DNA of 6,078 bases from Actinomycetes bacterium (GTDB lineage: Bacteria; Actinomycetota; Actinomycetes; Actinomycetales; Cellulomonadaceae): contig JAFABT010000213.1 of the NCBI GenBank assembly GCA_023425905.1, positions 1 through 6,078 on the forward strand, written 5' to 3'. Position numbers and translations under genes: made by a program. Shown in pieces: positions 1-5,452 of this stretch; the first letter of the stretch is position 1, and every line of letters starts with the position of its first letter. A model generated the notes under the pieces. It had not been told where the DNA came from, did not search any database, and saw only the letters and a list, made by a program, of their open reading frames with translations.

Positions 1-1420
1 AGTCGTAGTACAGCTCGAACTCGTGCGGGTGCGGCCGCAGGCGGATCGGGTCGACCTCGGCGGAGCGCTTGTAGTCGATCCACGTCTGGATGAGGTCGGG
101 CGTGAAGACGTTGCCGGCCGTGAGGTAGTCGTGGTCGGCCTCGAGGTTGTCGAGGACCTCCGAGAGCGAGCCCGGGACCTGCTCGATGAGGGCGTGCTCC
201 TCGGGGGGCAGCTCGTAGAGGTCCTTGTCGATCGGCTCCGGCGGCTCGATGCGGTTCTGGATGCCGTCGATGCCGGCCATGAGCATGGCCGCGAACGCGA
301 GGTACGGGTTGCTCGACGGGTCCGGCACGCGGAACTCGACGCGCTTGGCCTTGGGGTTCGAGCCGGTCACCGGGATGCGGATGCACGCGGAGCGGTTGCG
401 GGCCGAGTAGACGAGGTTGACGGGCGCCTCGAAGCCGGGGACCAGACGGTGGAAGGAGTTGACCGTCGGGTTCGTGAACGCGAGGAGCGAGGGGGCGTGC
501 TTGAGCAGGCCGCCGATGTACCAGCGCGCCACGTCCGACAGGCCGCCGTAGCCCTTCTCGTCGAAGAACAGCGGCACGCCGTCCTTCCACAGCGACTGGT
601 GGACGTGCATGCCCGAACCGTTGTCGCCGAAGAGCGGCTTCGGCATGAAGGTCGCCGTCTTGCCAGCCTCGTGGACGACGTTCTTCACGACGTACTTGAA
701 CAGCTGAACCTTGTCCGCCGACTTTGCTAGGGTGTCGAAGCGGTAGTTGATCTCCTGCTGACCGGCCGTGCCGACCTCGTGGTGAGCGCGCTCGACCTGG
801 AGGCCCAGGGCGTCGAGCTGCAGCGAGATCGCGTCACGCATGTCGGCGAAGTGGTCGACGGGCGGGACAGGGAAGTAGCCGCCCTTGAACGGCGTCTTGT
901 GCCCGAGGTTGCCGCCCTCCTCCTTGCGCCCGGTGTTCCACGCGGCCTCGATCGAGTCGATCGCGTAGAAGGTCTCCTGGGGGGAGGTCTGGAAGCGGAT
1001 GTCGTCGAAGATGTAGAACTCGGCCTCGGGGGCGAAGAACGCGGTGTCCGCGATGCCGGTCGAGCGCAGGTACGCCTCGGCCTTCGCGGCGACCTGGCGC
1101 GGGTCGCGGGAGTACGGCTCGTCGGTGTACGGGTCGACGATGTGGAAGTTGATGTTGAGCGTCTTCTCCGTGCGGAACGGGTCGAGGTACGCCGTCGACA
1201 GGTCCGGCAGGAGCTTCATGTCGGACTCGTTGATCGCCTGGAAGCCGCGGATCGAGGAGCCGTCGAACATCTGCCCGTCGGTGAAGAACGCCTCGTCGAG
1301 CGACGCGGCGGGCACGTTGAAGTGCTGCATGATGCCCGGCAGGTCACAGAACCGGACGTCGACGAACTTCACGTCCTCGTCCTTGATGAACGCCAGGACT
1401 TCCTCCGGCTTGCTGAACAT
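1..1420 (-). CDS. glnA: Glutamine synthetase type I (GlnA1), nearly complete, 3' end cut by window edge
   Basis: Catalyses ATP-dependent condensation of glutamate and ammonium to glutamine, as a cytosolic dodecamer. The minus strand reads open from an ATG at 1420 through 473 codons to the window edge, ending ..FELYYD. Actinobacterial GlnA1 proteins usually end one or a few residues later, so only the last codon(s) and the stop are missing. Visible motifs are FDGSSIRGF (52-60), metal-ligand glutamates E132 and E134 in APEAEF, E215 and E223, the ATP-site signature KPLFGDNGSGMHVHQS (261-276), and RNRSACIR (341-348). Tyr402 in DKDLYELPPEE sits where the adenylylated tyrosine of GSI-beta enzymes lies, so GlnE-type control of activity is expected from family knowledge. 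The start is fixed by a GAGGAG Shine-Dalgarno six bases upstream and by the family N-terminus. It is divergent from the RDD gene. A GlnR-type operator lies about 90 bases upstream, suggesting nitrogen control of transcription. No frameshift is visible. Confidence 0.97.
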   Translation of the reverse strand, partial: MFSKPEEVLAFIKDEDVKFVDVRFCDLPGIMQHFNVPAASLDEAFFTDGQMFDGSSIRGFQAINESDMKLLPDLSTAYLDPFRTEKTLNINFHIVDPYTDEPYSRDPRQVAAKAEAYLRSTGIADTAFFAPEAEFYIFDDIRFQTSPQETFYAIDSIEAAWNTGRKEEGGNLGHKTPFKGGYFPVPPVDHFADMRDAISLQLDALGLQVERAHHEVGTAGQQEINYRFDTLAKSADKVQLFKYVVKNVVHEAGKTATFMPKPLFGDNGSGMHVHQSLWKDGVPLFFDEKGYGGLSDVARWYIGGLLKHAPSLLAFTNPTVNSFHRLVPGFEAPVNLVYSARNRSACIRIPVTGSNPKAKRVEFRVPDPSSNPYLAFAAMLMAGIDGIQNRIEPPEPIDKDLYELPPEEHALIEQVPGSLSEVLDNLEADHDYLTAGNVFTPDLIQTWIDYKRSAEVDPIRLRPHPHEFELYYD

Positions 1421-1426
1421 CCGCTA

Positions 1427-1432
1427 CTCCTC
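1427..1432 (-). promoter_or_regulatory. Shine-Dalgarno of glnA (GAGGAG)
   Basis: The minus strand reads GAGGAG, six bases before the glnA ATG. It fixes the start codon. It also sets glnA apart from the RDD, DUF4191, lipA and lipB genes, which lack such a site. Confidence 0.85.
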
Positions 1433-1493
1433 GGTCAAGGGGGGCCGCCCGACGGGGCGAGGTCACAACCAGTGCCCGGTGGGGGCGAGGTGA

Positions 1494-1499
1494 ACGCTA
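1494..1499 (-). promoter_or_regulatory. Candidate -10 element of glnA (TAGCGT)
   Basis: TAGCGT on the minus strand fits the actinobacterial TANNNT -10 pattern. It would start transcription near 1487 and give a leader of about 67 bases that contains the GAGGAG site. No good -35 hexamer lies 16-18 bases upstream. That region is instead occupied by the inner part of the GlnR-type box, as expected for an activator-dependent promoter. The assignment is inferred from spacing only. Confidence 0.45.
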
Positions 1500-1509
1500 G
1501 GGGAGCGCC

Positions 1510-1547
1510 GTTGCCCGCGGGTGTACCTCATGTTTCCACCGTGTTAC
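1510..1547 (-). promoter_or_regulatory. GlnR-type operator: four 5-mers at 11-bp spacing upstream of glnA
   Basis: Read on the minus strand the region is GTAAC-N6-GAAAC-N6-TACAC-N6-GCAAC. The GlnR consensus of Streptomyces and Mycobacterium is gTnAC-n6-GaAAC-n6-gTnAC-n6-GaAAC. The distal pair matches perfectly. The proximal a-site keeps only the terminal AC (n is free), and the proximal b-site differs at one base. The box is centred about 41 bases upstream of the start site predicted from the TAGCGT -10. Position, orientation and target gene all fit nitrogen-dependent control of glnA. It also lies 103 bases before the RDD start codon, so an effect on that gene is possible but not shown. Confidence 0.75.
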
Positions 1548-1638
1548 ACCTCGGCCGGACGCGGCGCGGCGCGGTGGTGTCGCGACGCGCGGCGTCTGCG
1601 GGGCGCGTCCGAGGCGTCCGGGCCGGCGGAGCGGCACG

Positions 1639-1644
1639 TACGAT
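1639..1644 (+). promoter_or_regulatory. -10 element of a leaderless promoter for the RDD gene (TACGAT)
   Basis: TACGAT matches TANNNT and ends six bases before the GTG at 1651, so transcription would begin at or next to the start codon. No Shine-Dalgarno is visible before this GTG or the in-frame ATG at 1669. No recognisable -35 is present. Confidence 0.6.
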
Positions 1645-1650
1645 CTGCGG

Positions 1651-2118
1651 GTGGCATCGCGAGAAGACATGGGTTCCTGGCTCGAGGGCGCTCCGCAGGG
1701 CGAGCGCGTCGCGTTCGACCTCCCGACGAGCGGGCCCGGATCGCCCGCGTCGTTGCTGCGCCGGGTCGTGGCGCTCGTCGTCGACTGGTCGGCCTCGATG
1801 CTCGTCGCGACGGCGTTCCTGGGCGACGCGCCCTTCTACCCGCTCGCGGTCTTCGCCGTCGTCAACGTGCTGCTCGTCTCGACGCTCGGCACGACGATCG
1901 GGCATCGTCTGCTCGGCGTGCAGGTCGTGCGCCTCGACTGGGCTCTGCGGCCCGCGACCGACGGCCGGCGGCCGATGCCCGCGCTCGGTGTGGGCCTCGG
2001 ACGTGCTGCCCTGCGCACCGTGCTGCTCTGCCTCGTCCTGCCTGCGGTCGTCTGGGACGCCGAGGGACGTGGGCTGCACGACCGCGGCGCCGGCACGCTC
2101 ATCGTGCAGAGCCGCTGA
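1651..2118 (+). CDS. RDD-family membrane protein, 155 aa
   Basis: A small integral membrane protein of the RDD family. The family function is poorly defined; some members are linked to ion exchange or stress, and no substrate can be assigned here. The namesake residues are visible: Arg38 and Asp45 in RRVVALVVDW before and in the first membrane segment, and Asp144 in GRGLHDRGAGT near the C-terminus. TIGHRLLGVQVVR (82-94) is the usual RDD middle motif. Likely membrane segments are about 39-57, 62-80 and 120-135. The first 33 residues are soluble. I chose the GTG at 1651 because a TACGAT -10 lies six bases upstream (leaderless); an ATG at 1669 would remove six residues. It is divergent from glnA and convergent with the DUF4191 gene, whose stop lies 36 bases away. 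Its likely equivalent in M. tuberculosis is Rv2219A, also beside glnA1. Confidence 0.9.
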   Translation: MASREDMGSWLEGAPQGERVAFDLPTSGPGSPASLLRRVVALVVDWSASMLVATAFLGDAPFYPLAVFAVVNVLLVSTLGTTIGHRLLGVQVVRLDWALRPATDGRRPMPALGVGLGRAALRTVLLCLVLPAVVWDAEGRGLHDRGAGTLIVQSR

Positions 2119-2154
2119 CGTAGCCGTCGGTGGCTGACGCACCCGTCGTCGGTC

Positions 2155-2931
2155 TCAGCGGCCGCGCATGCCCTTGCGGTCGGGGCGCGCACGCATCGGG
2201 TCGATGCCCTTGGGGACAGGGAGGCGGACCGTGCCGAGCGCGGTGAGCCGCTTGTTGATCTCCCCGACCTCGGGCTTCGAGAGCGTACGAGGCAGCCTGC
2301 GGACCTTCGACGGCAGCTTGGAGAGCTCGACCTGACCCTCCTCGCGGCCGACCTGGATGAGGTGGATCGGCACGGACGGCAGAACGCGCGCGGTCCGCTT
2401 GCGTTCCGCCTCGAGCTGCCGGGCGGCACGGCTCGGGGGAGCCTCGGAGACAAGGACGATCCCCGGGCGGCCGATGCCGCGGAAGATGAACTCCTGGTTG
2501 CGCGCGTCGATCGCCACCGGCTCGTCCTCGAAGGACCAGCCGCGACGGATCGTCTTGAGCGCGGAGAGCGCAGCACCGGGCTGGCCCTCGATCTGCGCGT
2601 ACGCGGACCGCTCTGCACGGCGCGCGAGCAGGAACATCGCCCCGAGCAGCGCGAAGGGCATGCTGAGCAGCACGAAGTAGACGAGGTTGTCGGTGAGCGC
2701 GCCGATGACTGCGCCGATCGCGAGCACGCCGAAGAACGTCGCGAGCAGCCACCACGTGACCGCCGGGTCGTGCCGACGCGTCATCTGATACGCCTGCCAG
2801 ACCTGGTGGTACCACCTGGTCTTCTTCACCTTGGGCGCCTTCGGCGTCTTGCCGGCCTTGCCAGCCGACGTCGAAGCACCGGTGGTCGCCGACGACGCGG
2901 GCGCGGCGGAGTCATCCTTCTTGCGGGCCAT
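2155..2931 (-). CDS. DUF4191 family membrane protein, 258 aa
   Basis: A conserved actinobacterial protein of unknown function, equivalent in position and type to M. tuberculosis Rv2219. The first 38 residues are low-complexity and rich in Ala, Ser, Thr and Lys, ending in a basic stretch. Two adjacent membrane segments follow at about 58-79 and 83-102, with only a short TDN turn between them. The rest, about 103-258, is a basic soluble domain probably in the cytoplasm by the positive-inside rule, containing RRGWSFEDEPVAID, FIFRGIGRPGIVLVSE and a C-terminal arginine-rich tail. The ATG at 2931 has no Shine-Dalgarno but a TAGACT -10 ends six bases before it. It lies 66 bases after the lipA stop on the same strand, so readthrough from lipA is also possible. 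The constant neighbourhood with lipA suggests, but does not show, a link to lipoylation or glutamine synthesis. Confidence 0.92.
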   Translation of the reverse strand: MARKKDDSAAPASSATTGASTSAGKAGKTPKAPKVKKTRWYHQVWQAYQMTRRHDPAVTWWLLATFFGVLAIGAVIGALTDNLVYFVLLSMPFALLGAMFLLARRAERSAYAQIEGQPGAALSALKTIRRGWSFEDEPVAIDARNQEFIFRGIGRPGIVLVSEAPPSRAARQLEAERKRTARVLPSVPIHLIQVGREEGQVELSKLPSKVRRLPRTLSKPEVGEINKRLTALGTVRLPVPKGIDPMRARPDRKGMRGR

Positions 2932-2937
2932 GGCGCC

Positions 2938-2943
2938 AGTCTA
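2938..2943 (-). promoter_or_regulatory. -10 element of a leaderless promoter for the DUF4191 gene (TAGACT)
   Basis: The minus strand reads TAGACT, six bases (GGCGCC) before the ATG at 2931. This gives the gene its own promoter inside the lipA-DUF4191 gap and places the transcript start at the start codon. Confidence 0.6.
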
Positions 2944-2970
2944 GTGCGACGTCACCCGCTCCCCGCGCAC

Positions 2971-2987
2971 GTCCGCCGGGGCCGGAC
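2971..2987 (-). terminator. Possible weak hairpin after lipA
   Basis: GTCCG and CGGAC form a 5-bp stem around a 7-base GC loop, 11 bases past the lipA stop. There is no T-run, and such stems arise easily at this GC content. It could slow readthrough from lipA into the DUF4191 gene. Confidence 0.2.
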
Positions 2988-2997
2988 GCCGTCCTGC

Positions 2998-4011
2998 TCA
3001 GCGTGCCGCGAGGTGCTCCAGGACGCTCGCCGCCTCCTGGCGGGACGTCGTCGGCTCGGCGAGGTGAGCGAGCGCGGCGGGGATCTCGTGGCCGCGACGT
3101 CGCATGGCCTGACCCCACAGTCGGCCGGCTCGGTACGACGAGCGCACGAGCGGGCCCGACATGACGCCGAGGAACCCGATCTCCTCCGCGACGGTCGAGA
3201 GCGAGACGAACTCCTCCGGCCGCACCCATCGGTCGACCGGGTGGTGACGGACGGAGGGGCGCAGGTACTGGGTGATCGTGATGAGGTCCGTGCCGGCCTC
3301 GTGGAGCGCGTGGAGCGCCTCGACGACTTCCTCGTACGTCTCGCCCATGCCGAGGATGAGGTTCGACTTCGTGACGAAGCCTGCCTCCCGAGCGGCCGTG
3401 AGGACGGACAGCGATCTGTCGTACCGGAAGCCCGGTCGGATCTGCTTGAAGATCCGCGGCACGGTCTCGAGGTTGTGCGCGAGCACCTCGGGGCGAGAGG
3501 AGAACACCTCGGCGAGCTGCGCCGGGTCGGCGTTGAAGTCGGGGATGAGCAGCTCGACGCCGGTCTCGGGGTTGAGCGCGTGGATCTGGCGCACGGTCTC
3601 CGCGTAGAGCCACGCGCCGCCGTCGGCGAGGTCGTCCCGGGCGACACCCGTCACGGTCGAGTACCGCAGGCCCATCGAGCGGACGGACTCGGCCACCCGT
3701 CGCGGCTCGTCGGCGTCGAAGTCGGCCGGCTTGCCGGTGTCGATCTGGCAGAAGTCGCAGCGGCGCGTGCACTGGTCGCCGCCGATGAGGAACGTCGCCT
3801 CCCGGTCCTCCCAGCACTCGAAGATGTTGGGGCAGCCAGCCTCCTCGCACACCGTGTGCAAGCCCTCGCCCTTGACGAGCGACTTGAGCTCGGAGTACTC
3901 CGGCCCCATCGTCGCGCGGGTACGGATCCACTCGGGCTTCTTCTCGATCGGCGTCTGGGCGTTGCGGGCCTCGACCCGCAGCATCCGGCGACCTTCGGGT
4001 GCAATCGTCAC
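2998..4011 (-). CDS. lipA: Lipoyl synthase LipA, 337 aa
   Basis: A radical SAM enzyme that inserts two sulfurs at C6 and C8 of the octanoyl group carried on a lipoyl domain, the last step of de novo lipoylation of pyruvate dehydrogenase, 2-oxoglutarate dehydrogenase and the glycine cleavage H protein. Both 4Fe-4S sites are present: the auxiliary cluster C55-X4-C60-X5-C66 in CEEAGCPNIFEC, and the radical SAM cluster C81-X3-C85-X2-C88 in CTRRCDFC. The conserved RSSY motif that supplies the serine ligand to the auxiliary cluster is at 290-293. Length is normal for the family. I chose the GTG at 4011 because the N-terminus (EGRRMLRVEARNAQTP) aligns with mycobacterial LipA and a TAGGCT -10 lies seven bases upstream. 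The internal ATG at 3984 would cut conserved residues. Its partner lipB is on the same strand but separated by the flavodoxin gene, so the two are not one transcript of the usual lipB-lipA type. Confidence 0.97.
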   Translation of the reverse strand: MTIAPEGRRMLRVEARNAQTPIEKKPEWIRTRATMGPEYSELKSLVKGEGLHTVCEEAGCPNIFECWEDREATFLIGGDQCTRRCDFCQIDTGKPADFDADEPRRVAESVRSMGLRYSTVTGVARDDLADGGAWLYAETVRQIHALNPETGVELLIPDFNADPAQLAEVFSSRPEVLAHNLETVPRIFKQIRPGFRYDRSLSVLTAAREAGFVTKSNLILGMGETYEEVVEALHALHEAGTDLITITQYLRPSVRHHPVDRWVRPEEFVSLSTVAEEIGFLGVMSGPLVRSSYRAGRLWGQAMRRRGHEIPAALAHLAEPTTSRQEAASVLEHLAAR

Positions 4012-4018
4012 GCGTGCC

Positions 4019-4024
4019 AGCCTA
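4019..4024 (-). promoter_or_regulatory. -10 element of a leaderless promoter for lipA (TAGGCT)
   Basis: The minus strand reads TAGGCT, seven bases before the GTG at 4011. No Shine-Dalgarno precedes that start, so a leaderless lipA mRNA is the simplest reading. Confidence 0.6.
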
Positions 4025-4076
4025 CGTCAGCCTCGCGGTGACCCTCGGGTTCGTCCGTCGCGACCTCATGAGCAGG

Positions 4077-4112
4077 GGGACCTGGGTCCCGCGTGCGGGA
4101 CACGATCCAGGT
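4077..4112 (+). repeat. Nested inverted repeats upstream of the flavodoxin gene
   Basis: Three overlapping dyads lie here. GGGACC-TG-GGTCCC spans 4077-4090. The 7-bp-arm palindrome GTCCCGCGTGCGGGAC spans 4086-4101. A longer stem pairs ACCTGGGTC (4080-4088) with GATCCAGGT (4104-4112), 9 bp with one G-T wobble, enclosing CCGC-GT-GCGG. They lie 47 bases before the flavodoxin ATG and 65 bases before the lipA start. They could be an operator, or a leader hairpin if transcription starts upstream. No T-run follows, so a simple terminator is unlikely. Confidence 0.5.
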
Positions 4113-4146
4113 GGAGGGTTGAGGTGGCCAGCACCTGCGGAGCAGC

Positions 4147-4152
4147 AAGGGG
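4147..4152 (+). promoter_or_regulatory. Shine-Dalgarno of the flavodoxin gene (AAGGGG)
   Basis: AAGGGG with a 7-base gap to the ATG at 4160. It selects this internal start over the upstream in-frame codons, which run antisense to lipA. Confidence 0.75.
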
Positions 4153-4159
4153 TACGGAC

Positions 4160-4657
4160 ATGCGCGTCGCCATCGTCGTCGGGTCCAGGCACGGGTCCAC
4201 CACCGAGATCGGCTCCGCGATCGGCGCCGTCCTCACCGCCGCCGGTCATGACGTCACCGAGCTCGACCCTGACGACGTCACCTCGCTCACGGGCTACGAC
4301 GCGGCCGTCGTGGGCTCGGCCATCTACATCGGACGGTGGATGCCGGCGATCGTGTCCTTCTTCGAGCGCCTCGGCCCGCAGCTTGCCGAGATGCCGACCT
4401 GGGTCTTCTGGTCCGGGCCGGTCGGCGGGGGCGGTGGACCGACGGAGGGGGAGTCCCCCGCGGGGGCGAGCAACGTCCTCGAACGGATCCGACCCCGCGG
4501 TCAGGCCGTGTTCGAAGGGCGGCTCGACCGAGCCGACCTCGGGCTGCGCGAGCGCGCCGTCGTCGCCGTCGTCGGTGCCCCGGACGGTGACTTCCGGGAC
4601 TTCGACCAGATCGAGGAGTGGGCGGGCGGCATCGCTGAGACGCTCTCGCGCCCCTGA
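4160..4657 (+). CDS. Flavodoxin-domain protein (HemG-like / Flavodoxin_5 type), 165 aa
   Basis: A small single-domain flavodoxin-fold protein expected to bind FMN and transfer electrons in the cytosol. The first strand and phosphate-binding loop are clear: MRVAIVVGSRHGSTTEI, with Ser9 to Thr15 forming the loop. The YDAAVVGSAIYIGRW segment (46-60) is the second FMN-loop region and resembles the HemG / Flavodoxin_5 branch. A glycine-rich segment, GPVGGGGGPTEGESPAG (86-102), sits where the third flavin loop would be. There is no signal peptide or membrane segment. The protein is slightly shorter than E. coli HemG (181 residues), and I see no basis for claiming protoporphyrinogen oxidase activity. 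The ATG at 4160 has an AAGGGG Shine-Dalgarno. It is divergent from lipA and convergent with lipB (22-base gap). A flavodoxin can feed electrons to radical SAM enzymes such as LipA, so a functional link is conceivable but only inferred from position. Confidence 0.88.
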   Translation: MRVAIVVGSRHGSTTEIGSAIGAVLTAAGHDVTELDPDDVTSLTGYDAAVVGSAIYIGRWMPAIVSFFERLGPQLAEMPTWVFWSGPVGGGGGPTEGESPAGASNVLERIRPRGQAVFEGRLDRADLGLRERAVVAVVGAPDGDFRDFDQIEEWAGGIAETLSRP

Positions 4658-4684
4658 GCGCTCGGGTCAGCGGGCTCCCTCAGG
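4653..4684. repeat. Inverted repeat across the convergent flavodoxin/lipB stop codons
   Basis: CCTGAG (4653-4658) and CTCAGG (4679-4684) are perfect inverted copies separated by 20 bases, and each contains the TGA stop of its own gene. Nothing else lies in the 22-base gap. It might act as a weak two-way terminator, but there is no T-run and the stem is short. Confidence 0.3.
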
Positions 4685-5333
4685 CCGCGGTCGCGGCCAG
4701 ACGAGGCGCGAGCGCCGCGTCGAGGTGCCGACGCACGGCAGGCAGCACCTCGGCGATCGTCACGGGACGCCCCAGCTGCGCGGTGAGGCTCGTCACGGTC
4801 GCATCCGGGATGCCGCACGGCACGATCCGTGAGAACTGCTCGAGGTCGCTCGTGCAGTTGAGCGCGAAGCCGTGCATCGTCACGCCGCGCGCGACCCGGA
4901 CGCCGATCGCGGCGATCTTGCCGTCCGGACCGCCGTCAGGGCTGGGGCACCAGACCCCGCTGCGACCCTCGACCCGGTGCGCAGCGACGCCCAGATCGGC
5001 GCACACGCCGATGAGTGCCTCCTCGAGGCTGCGCACGTATGCGACGACGTCGACCGGCTCGGCGAGCCGCACGACGGGGTACCCGACGAGCTGGCCCGGC
5101 CCGTGCCAGGTGATCTTGCCGCCGCGGTCGACGTCGACGACCTCGGTCCCGTCGACCGGTCGGTCCCAGGAGGCGGTGCGGCGTCCGGCCGTGTAGACGG
5201 GCTCGTGCTCGCACAGCAGCACCGTGTCGTCCGACGTCCCCGCGACGACCTCGCTGTGCACGGCACGTTGCAGGTCCCACGTCGCACGGTAGGGCTGCAG
5301 TCGCGCACCCAGGTCGAGCTCTCGGAATTCCAC
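4680..5333 (-). CDS. lipB: Octanoyltransferase LipB, 217 aa
   Basis: Transfers the octanoyl group from octanoyl-acyl carrier protein to the lysine of lipoyl domains, providing the substrate of LipA. The family signature RGGKITWHGPGQLVGYP is at 70-86. The catalytic pair is present: Lys139 in GKIAAIGVRV and Cys173 in IVPCGIPD, corresponding to Lys142 and Cys176 of the M. tuberculosis enzyme. The conserved MHGFALN segment is at 153-159. Length is normal for LipB, and the last few residues are an Ala-rich tail. The GTG start at 5333 fits the family N-terminus and has a TAGCCT -10 six bases upstream with no Shine-Dalgarno. It shares a strand with lipA but is separated from it by the opposite-strand flavodoxin gene. 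It is divergent from the kinase-like gene. Confidence 0.96.
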   Translation of the reverse strand: MEFRELDLGARLQPYRATWDLQRAVHSEVVAGTSDDTVLLCEHEPVYTAGRRTASWDRPVDGTEVVDVDRGGKITWHGPGQLVGYPVVRLAEPVDVVAYVRSLEEALIGVCADLGVAAHRVEGRSGVWCPSPDGGPDGKIAAIGVRVARGVTMHGFALNCTSDLEQFSRIVPCGIPDATVTSLTAQLGRPVTIAEVLPAVRRHLDAALAPRLAATAA

Positions 5334-5339
5334 GGGCTC

Positions 5340-5345
5340 AGGCTA
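5340..5345 (-). promoter_or_regulatory. -10 element of a leaderless promoter for lipB (TAGCCT)
   Basis: The minus strand reads TAGCCT, six bases (GAGCCC) before the GTG at 5333. No Shine-Dalgarno is present. It is the fourth start in this window with the same arrangement. Confidence 0.6.
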
Positions 5346-5407
5346 GCCGTGCTCGACCGCCCGGACGGAACGGCTGACCCTCTCAGCGATCCCTCGGGAC
5401 GCGGTTC

Positions 5408-5416
5408 TGTGGATAA
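5408..5416 (-). other. Perfect DnaA-box 9-mer (TTATCCACA)
   Basis: The minus strand reads TTATCCACA, the classic high-affinity DnaA box. It lies in the gap between the divergent lipB and kinase-like genes, and it is a rare AT-rich word for this base composition. I see no second box nearby, so this is not an origin. It may bind DnaA or be a chance match, and its AT bases could alternatively belong to a promoter. Confidence 0.4.
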
Positions 5417-5440
5417 CCGTTCGCGGACGCTCGGCGCCGC

Positions 5441-5446
5441 CATCAT
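5441..5446 (+). promoter_or_regulatory. Weak candidate -10 of the kinase-like gene (CATCAT)
   Basis: CATCAT ends six bases before the ATG at 5453, the same spacing as the leaderless starts elsewhere in the window, but its first base departs from TANNNT. No Shine-Dalgarno is seen before this ATG. Confidence 0.3.
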
Positions 5447-5452
5447 CGACGG

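Noticed and set aside
23..730. 235-codon open frame on the plus strand
   Set aside because: It is antisense to glnA, which is unmistakable on the other strand. Low-complexity Arg/Val/Glu/Asp composition.
1556..1620. CGGACGC / GCGTCCG inverted copies and a GACGC-GCG-GCGTC hairpin in the glnA-RDD gap
   Set aside because: The stretch is almost pure G and C, where short inverted repeats are expected by chance. There is no link to a promoter or terminator.
779..2137. 452-codon open frame on the plus strand
   Set aside because: It is antisense to glnA, crosses the intergenic operator and then runs out of frame through the RDD gene. No recognisable protein.
2119..2154. Search for a two-way terminator between the RDD and DUF4191 genes
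   Set aside because: Only a 4-bp stem (GACG-CACC-CGTC) is present and there is no T-run.
2362..4041. 559-codon open frame on the plus strand
   Set aside because: It runs antisense through the DUF4191 and lipA genes, with Arg/Asp/Glu/Val-rich composition and no family motif. It is a by-product of GC-rich codon use.
3731..4159. Extended N-terminus for the flavodoxin gene
   Set aside because: The frame is open, but this part is antisense to the start of lipA and crosses its promoter. The flavodoxin fold begins exactly at the ATG at 4160, which has a Shine-Dalgarno.
4022..4249. 75-codon minus-strand frame upstream of lipA
   Set aside because: It overlaps the divergent promoter region and the flavodoxin start, with Gly/Asp/Pro-rich composition and no homology that I recognise.
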